Position numbers and translations under genes: made by a program. Shown piece after piece: positions 9,817 through 20,200 of a stretch of DNA of 64,000 nucleotides. Source of the DNA: Hypericum androsaemum (lineage: Eukaryota; Streptophyta; Magnoliopsida; Malpighiales; Hypericaceae). How positions within the stretch are numbered: the stretch's first letter is position 1; the number at the start of each line of letters is the position of its first letter. The stretch spans positions 248,001 through 312,000 of the forward strand of contig OZ023186.1 of assembly GCA_963995505.1 (NCBI GenBank), given 5' to 3'. The notes under the pieces were generated by a model that made no database searches, had not been told where the DNA came from, and saw only the letters and a list, made by a program, of their open reading frames with translations.

Positions 9817-10143
9817 TGTAGGAAATTGGGCTTTAGAAAGTTAGTTTTGGATCGACTTTCGAGTAATTTTTCCTCATGATTAATTTGGCGGAAATAGAAA
9901 CGAGTGATAAAATCGAAATCAACATTTCGAGTACATGACTCTAGTGTATTTATTTTCTCAAATCCAATTTCGGATGAATAAGAAATTAATGACTAAAGTT
10001 AGCTACCTAAGTTTGGTGTTTAGGCAATGGAAATGGGAAAGTCCATTACCACATTGGAAAATGGCACAAAAATTTTCAAGCATATAAGGAGGAGCTCCAA
10101 GCTAGTGTAACATTAAATATTCTACCTGGAGTGCTGTCTGAGG
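9817..10143 (+). repeat. Copia-2 5' LTR, left third only
   Basis: It matches the first third of the complete solo LTR at 12479-13506 (both continue to GTGCTGTCTGAGG). The rest of the LTR, including the TATA region, is deleted. Confidence 0.85.
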
Positions 10144-10145
10144 GA

Positions 10146-11226
10146 CAAAACCCCATATGAACTATGGAAAGGGAGAAAGTCTTCCTACGGTTACCTTAAA
10201 GTGTGGGGGTGCCTAGCTAAGGTAGAAGTACCTACGCCTAAACAGGTGAGAATATGACACAAAACTATTGATTGCATCTTTATCGAATATGCTTACAACA
10301 GTAGTGCGTATCAATTTCTGGTGCACAAATCTGAAAATCCTAAAGTAAATGAGGAAACGGTTATAGAATCAAGGAATGCGATATTCTTTGAGAATACTTT
10401 TCCAAATAAGAAAATGAAAGAAGTAAGTTCTAATAAGAGGACTTATAAGGCTGCACAAGGTTCTGATCAAGATGCTGAAGAACCTAGACGCGGTAAGAGG
10501 ACCAAGGTAGCTAAGTCATTTGGTCCAGATTTTCTGACATGCGTGTTAGAAAATAAACCCCGGACAATCCAGGAGGCATTGTCTAATCCAGATGCTTCTC
10601 TCTGGAAAGAAGCTATCAATAGTGAGATAGAGTCCATCATACAAAACCACACATGGAAAATCGCAGATCTCCCACCAGGTTGCAAACCTTTAGGTTGTAA
10701 GTGGATCCTTAAAAGAAAATACAAAGCTGATGGATCAATCGACAAGTACAAATCTCGGTTAATAGCTAGAGGATTCAAACAGAAGGAAGGATATGATTAC
10801 GTTGACATGTATTCGCCGGTCACAAGAATCACATCTATTAGAGTGCTCACAGCCGTTGCAGCACTCTATAACCTTGAGATACATCAGATGGATATAAAAA
10901 ATAATTTTGACATGAAAGATATGGGTCTAGCTGATGTCATACTAGGGATCAAACTCTCTAGGACGACTGAAGAAATTGTCTTGTCACAATCTCATTATGT
11001 TGAGAATGTACTTAAAAAATTCGAAGCTTTTGACAAACCTCTGGCTAAGACTCTGGTAGACCTGACTCTACATTTAGCTAAAAATAGAGGGGACCCAGTA
11101 TCTCAACCAAAATATGCTAGTATCATTGGGAGCATAATGTACTTGACAAATTGTACACGGCCTGATATTGCATATTCAGTTAGCAAGCTTAGTAAATTCA
11201 CAAGCAATATAGGAAAGGATCACTAG
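10146..11226 (+). pseudogene. Copia-2 integrase tail and reverse transcriptase, catalytic region deleted
   Basis: The integrase tail has KTPYELW and WGCLAKV. The RT starts near 10540 (RTIQEALSNPDASLWKEAI, then WKIADLPPGCKPLGCKWILK). The frame runs HQMDIKNNF directly into DMKDMGLADVILGIK, so the stretch holding the catalytic YVDD is missing while the frame stays open. A stop at 11224 precedes RNase H. Confidence 0.85.
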
Positions 11227-11736
11227 CTAGCTCTGGAAAGTGTTCTAAAGTACCTAAAATATACTTTGAACTATGGCATACTTTATACTAGATATCCAGC
11301 TATATTAGAAGGATACAGTAATACGAATTGGATATCGGACACTAAAGACTCCAAATCTACTAGTGGTTATGTGTTCATCATAGGTGGAGGAGCTGTGTCC
11401 TGGAAATTCTCTAAACGAATGTACATAGCTCGATCCACCATGGAGTCAAAATTTATAGCACTAGATAAAGCTGGGGAAGAAGCTGAATGGCTCAGAAACT
11501 TCCTAGAGGATATTCCTTATTGGAACAAGCATGTCCCTCATGTATTGATATATTGTGATAGCATGTCAACAATCGAGAGAGCACAAAGTACTATGTACAA
11601 CGGTAAGTCTCGACACATCCGTAGGAGACATAACACCGTTAGACAATTGATCTCTGGTGGTATAATTACCATTATTTATGTGAAGTCGAAAGACAACATA
11701 GCTGATCCTTTGACGAAAGGAATCAACAGAGATTAA
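11227..11736 (+). pseudogene. Copia-2 RNase H
   Basis: The frame from 11266 has the usual Copia RNase H order: [87 protein letters not shown] and [10 protein letters not shown] at the C-terminus. The active-site YTDADWA is replaced by YSNTNWI, so it would be inactive. The 560 bp after it carry no gene. Confidence 0.85.
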
Positions 11737-12340
11737 ATATATAATGCAGTAAGGGTAATGGGGTTAAAACCCACACATTAAAAATATTCATAGCGGTAAC
11801 TCAACTATGATGAGTGGAGATCCAACAAACTTGGTTTAATGAGACAACTAAGTTATGGATGGTTCAGATGATCACTTGGAACCCATCCCATTCTCAGAAG
11901 CTAACCAAGTACTAACCTGTAGAGGTGTGGTTACCAGATAAAGGTAGAGTATGGCAGGATACTCTTGATAGGAGATCACATATATAAGTGTGAAGTGAGG
12001 CCGCTTCAAATAAAAAAATACTTATGAATCCAAGATATGATCCATGGCCAAAACGGACAAAATGTGAGAACCAAAGATGTTAGAACTATTATTGTGTAAA
12101 TGCTATTGTCTTGGTTTACATAAAAAGAGCTGACCAGTTCATGACATCGCGTTCACTAAGCAGCAAGTAAATTCGATAGCAATTTACTAAGGAAGGTTCA
12201 AAGCCGGAAGCTACCTATTCTAATACAATAATTGGTCTTCGAAACTTTCTTAAATGTGTCTGCATACATGCAGGCATTAATTGTCATTCATGTGGGGGAT
12301 TGTAAGAAATTGGACTTTAGAAAGTTAGTTTTTGACCGGC

Positions 12341-12478
12341 GAAAGAGACGGATACTGTTTCCAAGACAATCAGACAAGGAAAAGAAGATGATGCCCCGGC
12401 CTACCTCCAATATGAACTATGGGGCCCGAGCCTATGAGCTTTTTTTTAGAAACACCTATGAGCTCTTTCACTAGTTAC
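12341..12478 (+). pseudogene. TNL-A 3' flank, second copy
   Basis: It repeats 9670-9816 almost base for base (AAGAGACGGATACTGTTTCC through CACTAGTTAC). The repeat shows that the TNL 3' end and its Copia target site were duplicated in tandem. Confidence 0.85.
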
Positions 12479-13506
12479 TGTAGGAAATTGGGCTTTAGAA
12501 AGTTAATTTTGGATCGACTTTCGAGCGATTTTTCGTCATGATTAATTTAGCAGAAATAGAAATGAGTGGTAAAATCGAAATTAACATTTCGAGTACATGA
12601 CTCTAGTGTATTTATTTTCTCAAATCCAATTTCGGATGAATGAAAAATTAATGACTAAAGTTAGCTACCTAAGTTTGGTGTTTAGGCAATGGGAATGGGA
12701 AAGTCTATTACCACATTGGAAAATGGCACAAAAAATTTCAAATACAAAAGGAGGAGTTTCAAGCTAGTGCAACATTAAGTGTTCCACATGGAGTGCTGTC
12801 TGAGGCTGGTTGCAAGGATGGTGCTTCGCACCATCCGAGCAAAGCACCATTCAAGCACGAGCACGTACTCGCGCACGCGCATGGCGCATTGGGCATTTTG
12901 AGGCACACTTTGTACTTCGCACGTACGCATCGTCGCGAAGAGCCTTAAGATTTTTGCCTGATTCCGGAGAGCTACAGGCTGCCGAAAGGATGCCTCACGA
13001 ATGAGTGCGAGTATGTGCCGAAAAGGTGCTTGTCCAGAATGCCCACCGAAGGGACACGAGCGGACTGCCTGGCCATAATCATGTGAAGTGCTGCCTGCCG
13101 AAAGGGTGTCTAGAGGGTTGGTCAGGCCACATTCGTGCCCCCTCGAAAGTGTAGGATGCCAATTTGTGCCCCTCGGAATTGTCTACTTCCAACCCTCTGT
13201 AGCCTATAAATAGGCCTCTCCCCTTCATTTGCAAATCATCCCAGCAATGCATTGCATAGCATTTTATTAGCAATAGTTGTTCTCTTCTCTCCCTCTCTCT
13301 AAAGAAAGTTCCGAGTATCCAAGGTTCGTCGAGGCTTTGAGACGCATTGTACTACGATCTTGAAGTAACAAAGTCGTTGTATCTTGGGGACGATTGCCGT
13401 AGCCCGTAAGCACTGAATATGGGGCAATCTCGTCTTACGAAGAAAGAAAAAAACTCTTGCCTCGGCTATAGATCCTAATCAAGTACACCATCATCCGCAA
13501 ACAACA
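12479..13506 (+). mobile_element. Solo LTR of the Copia-2 family
   Basis: The LTR is 1,028 bp, from TGTAGGAAATTGG to CGCAAACAACA, with a perfect 5-bp duplication GTTAC (12474-12478 and 13507-13511). CCTATAAATAGGCC near 13201 is a strong TATA box. The middle is GC-rich (ACTCGCGCACGCGC). TNL 3' flank resumes on the right. Confidence 0.9.
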
Positions 13507-14329
13507 GTTACTTGTCCATTTCTTCCTTGTATGGTTTATATGTTAATTGGTTTCGTTTACATTTTTCCTTTCCCTTGTCTTTGTCTTCTAAATTGTTTTT
13601 ATTTAGAACTTAAATTGTTTGTTTTTGGTCAGGCCGTATAGTGATCTTGTTAGACTAAGAAAGATTTATGTATTGTAGGCCTGTTTATGTACATTTGGGT
13701 CATGTTTGGTGTCCATATATATAGAGTTGGCATCCCCGATGTTTTCACTCGTTTTCTTGTTGTTTCCACTCCACTCTTCTTCCTCCATTAAAATTACTGT
13801 AGCTCTCCAAAAAAAAGTTAAGGGCAAATTGTCATCAGTTCTACGATGTTTAAAGAACACACAGCTTAGTCTTTATTATTTTCAATAACATACATTCGTC
13901 CTCCTAGTTCGCTAAAATGTAAAATTCTTAAATTCTTAGCAGATCAACCGTTAATGTCAGTAGTCAACATCATTTTTTTGTGATCATTATATCCTAAACA
14001 TGTATGAAGTCGTAGCCACAATCTCTATAAAAATAAAATTTACATATTAATCGGTAAGATTTAAAGTATTAATTGTTATTAAGAGAGAGAAAGTGAATCA
14101 AACTCGATCAATATTAAAAATGCTAGAGATATATTGTACTATATCAAAGTCAAACTCGGCCAATATTAATTTCATGATAACACACATTCATCTCATCCAC
14201 CCCTCCATGTTATATTTCCCCGATACCGCGTTTCAATTAGGCCTTCTACCTTTAAAAAAAAAGGCTTTCTAGTGATTTTGTTGGATGTTTCCTCTCTTTC
14301 TTGTTGCATAAGCTCGACATATTCCTATT
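13507..14329 (+). other. TNL 3' flank and AT-rich spacer
   Basis: Up to about 13690 the DNA matches the TNL-C 3' flank (GTTAGACTAAGAAAG, GGCCTGTT; compare 47690-47750). At 14184-14245 there is a short further scrap of the TNL C-terminal exon (CATCTCATCCACCCCTCCAT). The rest is AT-rich with no recognisable gene. Confidence 0.5.
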
Positions 14330-14503
14330 CAGGTTGCATTCCAAGGTGGTCTGATCTGAATTATTAATGATAAGGTTTTTCTTGGAAGATGCTTAAACAC
14401 GCCTTCAGGAAGTAGGGTGATCTTTTTACGGTGAAACAACTGTAAACAAACACGAAAATCCTCCAAATTTGATCATGTCTTCTCCCGAATTGCATTATTT
14501 ATT
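14330..14503 (+). promoter_or_regulatory. TNL upstream module, copy before TNL-B
   Basis: GGAAGATGCTTAAACACG, CCTCCAAATTTGATCATG and CCGAATTGCATTATTTATT parallel the module at 900-1020 and the one at 36060-37470. It is interrupted at 14504 by a MULE-like element and lies 2.7 kb from the TNL-B start. Confidence 0.5.
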
Positions 14504-15018
14504 AGGAAAAATCTATTTTAGTACTCTGTGGTATTGCAAAAAATCACTTTAATATCGTATGGTAAAAAAATCATCAAGCTAATCAACTAGTAAACCAGCC
14601 ATGAGACCCGACTAATGGCAGAGAGCTGATAAAGAACTTAACTTCGATTCCGCTTGCTTATTTTATCTATGGTGGCCATTTGTTGGGTCACTTTTTGTTT
14701 TTGGGTGGGATTTTATCTATGGTGGCTGGGTTTTTTTGGGGAGAAGAAGAAGAAGAGAGGGGAAGGAAGAGAAAGAGAGGGAAGAGAGAAAGAGAAGAGA
14801 GAGGAGAAGGAGGATAGATGCCACATCATCTTATTTTGATGATGTGGAAGGTCCAATTGGTCGGGCAGGGTTCGAACAGGTCTGGGCAAGTCCAGGCAGC
14901 TGCCCGTGGACTTAAGTGATGTTAATTGGCTGCGGTTTGACTCGATTGATGAGTTTTTTACCACAGGGTACTAAAGTAATTTTTTGCGATACCACATGGT
15001 ACTAAAATAGACTTTTTC
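14504..15018. mobile_element. MULE-like element related to 6662-7441
   Basis: It is 515 bp with a perfect 9-bp duplication TTATTTATT (14495-14503 and 15019-15027). Ends are AGGAAAAATCTATTTTAGTAC and, inverted, GAAAAAGTCTATTTTAGTAC. The arms share CTGTGGTAT and GGGCAGGGTTCG with the fold-back element. The loop is again a purine tract (14738-14815), with no coding sequence. Confidence 0.85.
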
Positions 15019-15319
15019 TTATTTATTTTGACCAAGTCTCTTATTTTTTTGGTAGGAATGGAGGGGCGCGGGCCCACGCAAAAAGTCCCCTCTTGCAATG
15101 TTGCAATCGTTGCCCTCGGTAAAATTCTATTGCAGCAAAACTCAATAGAAAAAAATATAATAGAGAAATAGCACATCGGCAAGGTAAATCATTCCTTAAC
15201 TATTATATGTATTGCTAGATTTGACCTTGTACTGTCAAAATCACAAAAGCTACGAGTACAACAAGGAAGACTAACTCTCCGTAAGTCAACAAAATACACA
15301 TTAAAATTAAGACCCTAAT

Positions 15320-15742
15320 GTTGCATCAAATACAAGGTAGTCGTATGAAATTGTCAATGCTTCCCGGTTGTCCTCATGCCAGGAGTGTTATATGTCGATT
15401 TCCCAATCTCTCTTGAGCGACTCTCGAGCTCTAAATGTCAGGGTTGCCAGGGGATAGTCTCGAGAAACAACACATCCCATGCAAAGGATGACCAATGACG
15501 AATCTACCTCCATCTGGAATCTCCGGAATCCCATCTCTCAAGTCAGCTCAAGTCCGAGGATAAGTGTCCAGAGCTCTGCAGCTAAGGAAGTGCAGCTCTC
15601 GATGCCCTTAGCGAAGCTGCACACCCAGAGTCCATCAGTGTCGAAGATGATGCCTCCAGCACCTGCAGGCCCCGAGTTGCCCATCGAATCTCCATCTCTG
15701 TTGAGTTTGACGAAGCCCTCTAAGGACTGCTGCTAAGAGACT
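15320..15742 (-). pseudogene. RNase H (RVT_3-type) fragment
   Basis: Read on the minus strand from about 15721 the frame gives FVKLNRDGDSMGNSGPAGAG, then GGIIFDTDGLWVCSFAKG and SCTSLAAELWTLILGLEL. This is the N-terminal half of a plant RNase H domain as found at the end of LINE reverse transcriptases and in related host proteins. A TGA follows. The downstream frame still shows WEIDI and WHEDNREALT, matching the usual end of the domain. It is an isolated dead fragment; nothing else of a LINE was found beside it. Confidence 0.7.
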
Positions 15743-17229
15743 AAAATCTGCTAAGAGACTAAAATCTTGCGTCTGAAAAAAAGTGGAATAATATGATCCA
15801 TCAAGACTCGAACAATATCCACGACCACTCTTGTTTCTTTCTCTCTTGCATACTTTTCAACACCCACAAGGCGAAAATGTCCACGACCACTATGAATGAG
15901 GCAAGTGCTCTTTCTTCTATATTTAATTTTATCGAAATTTCGAATTGTAAGTCAACTTACCACCAAACAAAATTGAAATAAAGTCATCTTCCAAAATATC
16001 ATATTGCTTTCGAATCAGTTAATTAAACCAACTTGGAGTAGGTGTGATCGCTTGGAATTACCCCTCAAGTTTGACGCAACCAACCGATTATAATATCAAG
16101 GTCCTTCGACTTGTTTATCGATCAAGTCTCCCCTTTTATATAAGTGAAAGTTTATTAATTGCGCAAAGAACATGAAAAAGACGAGCAGATCAAACATTGA
16201 ATTTATCAAATATTAGGCATTCAGATAGCATTACACTTTCTCAAAAAAAAGATAGCATTACACGAATAACAAGTCCAGCTACATACAGAGAGCGGTAAAC
16301 CAAAATACCCTCGGAAATCTTACTAGTTTCAATCGAATAAGAGATATTAACATCATATGATATGACAAATTTTTTTGTTAACAAATATTTGTAGAAGTAA
16401 ATTTTCAAAAATTGAACTTAATCCTTGGTTAATTTAGGATATTGTCTCAGCAATATATCTGAACATTCGAATGCAACGTTAATTGTGTTAGATGATTAAT
16501 GACAACTTTAAATTAGAGGACTATCGAGCACAAAGTATTGGTATGGAGATGTCTGATTTTGATAAAAGGGACTATTATTCCAAAGGGTTTTTTTAACAAC
16601 AAAAATTTTACTTATTCAAAAATAAATACTAAAATAATTCATATTTAAAATTATTATTTTTTAAACCATTTAGTGCTCGCTACATTTCTCCTATTCCAAA
16701 GGGTTTACTCAGTGGTTGAGATAGTTCTCCAGTAGATGCCTATAATTTCGAGATAAGTTAAATACATAGTAAATAGGGCCTAAAATTAGCCTGAATTATT
16801 ATTCTCCTTGCGTTAGTATTCCGGTTAATTTTCGGCTTGGTACTATAAATTACGAACTTGTTCACTATTTGGAGTTCTTTATCTTTGTATATTACTACAT
16901 TTCTATATTATTAATATAAAGAAATTTACCTAAACAAGGACTTAAAATTATGTGGGGACTTAGATCTGGGCTTGACTTTAATTATCAAAGATATATGACA
17001 CCCCAAAAAAAAAAGTAGGGCCCATAAACTGTAAGGATGAGTGGAGACGTGCACGACATGGGATAAATGCGGGGTCCTCCCCTTTTTTCCATTATTCATT
17101 CAATTTGGTTTCCCCTCGAGCATCTACCCGCCTTCCTTACTCTCCAACTTCCCCATTGTTCTCCCTATCTCTTCTATTTTATCCATTCTCCTTATTTCCC
17201 TTTCTTCCTTGCAAGCTCGTGAGCAATCA
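15743..17229 (+). other. Upstream region of TNL-B
   Basis: AT-rich DNA without a recognisable gene. A CT-rich stretch precedes the first exon (17090-17215), typical of a plant 5' leader. An in-frame ATG at 17041 would add 63 residues, rich in Leu, Ser and Pro, to TNL-B. I prefer the ATG at 17230 because TNL-C and TNL-A begin with the same MAS(S/T)S leader. Confidence 0.5.
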
Positions 17230-20200
17230 ATGGCTTCCTCGTCAAGAGCAGCTGCTCCTGCTCAGGTCGCCAAACCCGATGTTTTCGTCAGTTTCAGAGG
17301 CGAGGACACCCGAGGCAACTTCATCAGCCACTTCCGTAGCGCCACGGAGAAGAAGGGAATCTTTGCGTTCACCGACGAGGGCCTACGGGGAGGTGACGAT
17401 ATCTCAGACACACTCATCAACAAGATCTCCGAGTCCCGAGTCTCGGTGGTGGTCTTCTCTCCCAACTACGCCAACTCTCGGTGGTGTCTTGACGAGTTAG
17501 TCCACATAGTCCACTGCAAGCAACATGATGGCCAAATGGTGCTGCCCGTGTTTCTCAAGGGGGTGAAGCCAACTCATGTCCGCCACCAAACCGGTCCTTT
17601 CGGGGACGGTTTTGATATGTCCGTTGCTCGATTTCCGGACAAGAAGACCTCCTGGATACATTCTCTCAGGACAACAGCTGATCTCTCCAGCGGCGTATAC
17701 GACCATTCGTAAGTGGTATTTTTTTTTTGAACAATAAATAGATGTTTTATTGCTTCAAAGTAATAAGATAATCAATCAAGAGAGATTACCAACTTGCTAT
17801 TTACATCCTTCCAATTAAAGGATAGTTAAGCCCACGTGCGATTAATATTATTAACTCAGAGTCAGAGGCGAAATTAATCCCACTTCATATGTTCAGCTTG
17901 ATTTTATTTTTTATTTTCTTAGGAAGAAGTAGATGTAATTATTATTAGACCAAGAGGATGCCTAGAAGCAACAACAACAAAAAAACAGCAAAAACTAGTA
18001 ATAACCAAACAGTCCAGCTCCGGCATAGGATGTCCCTTTGTATTTCTGACTGTTAGATAGAATAGTCCCAAATATGCCAAAAGAAAAAACCCATCCAATG
18101 ACTATGGTTGCATTCATCCCCATACATCAAATTTTCTCTCTGTACTAAACCAAAATCATAATCAAGGGGTGGTAAGTAACAACCGATGCAAAGAGAATTA
18201 TCTCCTTGCGGCTCTGGCAAATCAATTTTTTTAAATAGAACAGGAAGCGACGAGGATTTTTCTCATTTTCCAGCCAAATCGGTTAGACCACTGGTCAGAT
18301 CGAAGGATTGGTATTAAAAAAATCTAATATTAATTATATTTTGTATTGAAATGTCAAGTAATTCTAAATATTCACTAATTTTATCACTACCAAATTTTAA
18401 TTTAATCACTTTTAATATAACAAGTTTTGGAAAATATATTTTTTAAATAAATTTTGGTTAGTTTGATATGGACCAGTTGAACTACCGGTCTAACCACCCT
18501 CTAAGTTTTGCTATAAAAAACAATACGATCTTTGTGCGAAGTTACAGTTTGACTTGTCAGGATGACCGATTGGACCCCGTGTAACCACCCTCTAAGTTTT
18601 GTTATAAAAACAACATGGCCTCAATGGTTGCAATTTGACCGGTCGGGCCACATTGTGTAAAACAATGTTGGTAATCTTTTTGGCTTTTGTTGTTCCAGTT
18701 ATTTTTGGTCGAGATTGTTGAATCAGTTTTTCATACGACTGAGGCAATATTTTCAATGTACTTAGCATTTCTATATTCCTTTTGTCAAATTGACACACTT
18801 TGTTTTGCTGAATCAGATCCGAGACGGAGATCATTGATCAGCTCATCAACAGAATATTATCCGTGTTGGGTAATATGACTTCAAATGGTTATTATGACAC
18901 CGGCTTCTTTGGAAAAGAGCGTATTGAAGAAGTCAAATCATTGATGACATCACAAGACGTGAACTCCATTGGAATTTGGGGGATGGGAGGTTCAGGAAAA
19001 ACCACAATCGCTCGAAAAGTGTTGGCTCATATCTCCGATAACTTTGATGGAGCATGCTTTCTAGAAAATGTGCGGGAGCATGCAAAGAAGGGAGAGTTAA
19101 ATCAACTGCATGAGCATCTGCTTTCCAAACTCCTCGGAAAAGGCCAACCAAATGAACCTCCGCATACAACCTACAACAACAAGACCATGTTCAGGCTCAG
19201 CAGAATATCGGTTCTTATAGTACTCGATGATGTAACCGATGCTGGCCAAATAGAAGCGGTGATAGGGGATTGGAGAAACTATGGTAGAGGAAGCAAAATG
19301 ATTACAACAAGCAGGAACAAGCAAGTTCTTAAGAATGCTTGTGACATTGTATATGAAGTCCAAACATTGGAAAATAGTGATGCTCTTCAACTCCTTCAAC
19401 ATCACATGTTCAAGCAAAGGACACCGAGTGCAGAGCAGATGGAGCTACTGCAACAAACTATATACTATGCAAAAGGCTTGCCCTTGGTTCTCAAAGTTCT
19501 AGGTCGCAATCTGCACGACAAGGATATAACTTTCTGGAGAAGCGAGTTGGAGAAACTAAGCGATAATCCTGACCTTGAGATCATGAATATTTTGAGAACT
19601 AGCTTCGATGGGCTCAACGATATGGAAAAGAGCATGTTTCTAGACATTGCCTGTCTTCTACATTGTTGGGATGGAGATCATGCCGAGATCGTACTTGGAG
19701 CCTGTGGATTTTATCCTTCAAACAACATACATCGTCTCATTGATAAGGCTCTCATATCCATTAACCTGTGCAATCAACTGCTCATGCATGATTCGCTACA
19801 ACAAATGGGCAACGAGATTGGAAAAAATAGTCGATTGTGGAGGCCCAAGGACATCATGGATGTGCTATCTGAAAATATGGTAATGGTAGACATCTTTCCC
19901 TTTCTCTTGATTATATGTGATTGAAAAAAAAAAGAAGAAATTTCAGCACACCTATCATTTTAGTTAGTAACAAGTTTCTCGAGTTGGTTTGAGATTTTTT
20001 TTTTGTCTCTATTATAACTCCTTAAATCCTATGTTTATCAGCTCATATTTTAGAGTGATCTATTATTATCGCAATCATAATCTTTAATTTCCACATTTCA
20101 ATGTTTAGGAGAGCGATGAAAAAAGCAAGATAGAAGTCATCTCATCAGACCTGTCAGGAGCTCAAGGGATGATTAAGTTGAAGCCCAATTTTTTCAAGCA

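Larger units (their letters stand above)
9817..12335 (+). mobile_element. Copia-2: internally deleted Ty1/Copia element
   Basis: It begins with LTR sequence at TGTAGGAAATTGG (9817), right after target site GTTAC. The LTR is cut near 10143 and joins the integrase end (KTPYELWKGRK, about 10148). RT and RNase H follow, then a polypurine tract (ATGTGGGGGAT) and the first 35 bp of a 3' LTR (12301-12335), which is cut off against TNL 3' flank. gag, protease and most of the integrase are absent. Confidence 0.85.

Noticed and set aside
15479..15736. Plus-strand 85-residue frame, Ser/Pro-rich
   Set aside because: The minus strand gives a clear RNase H domain, so the plus frame is its shadow.
17041..17229. 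TNL-B start at the upstream in-frame ATG
   Set aside because: The extra 63 residues come from a pyrimidine-rich leader and are not shared with TNL-C, while MASSS is.
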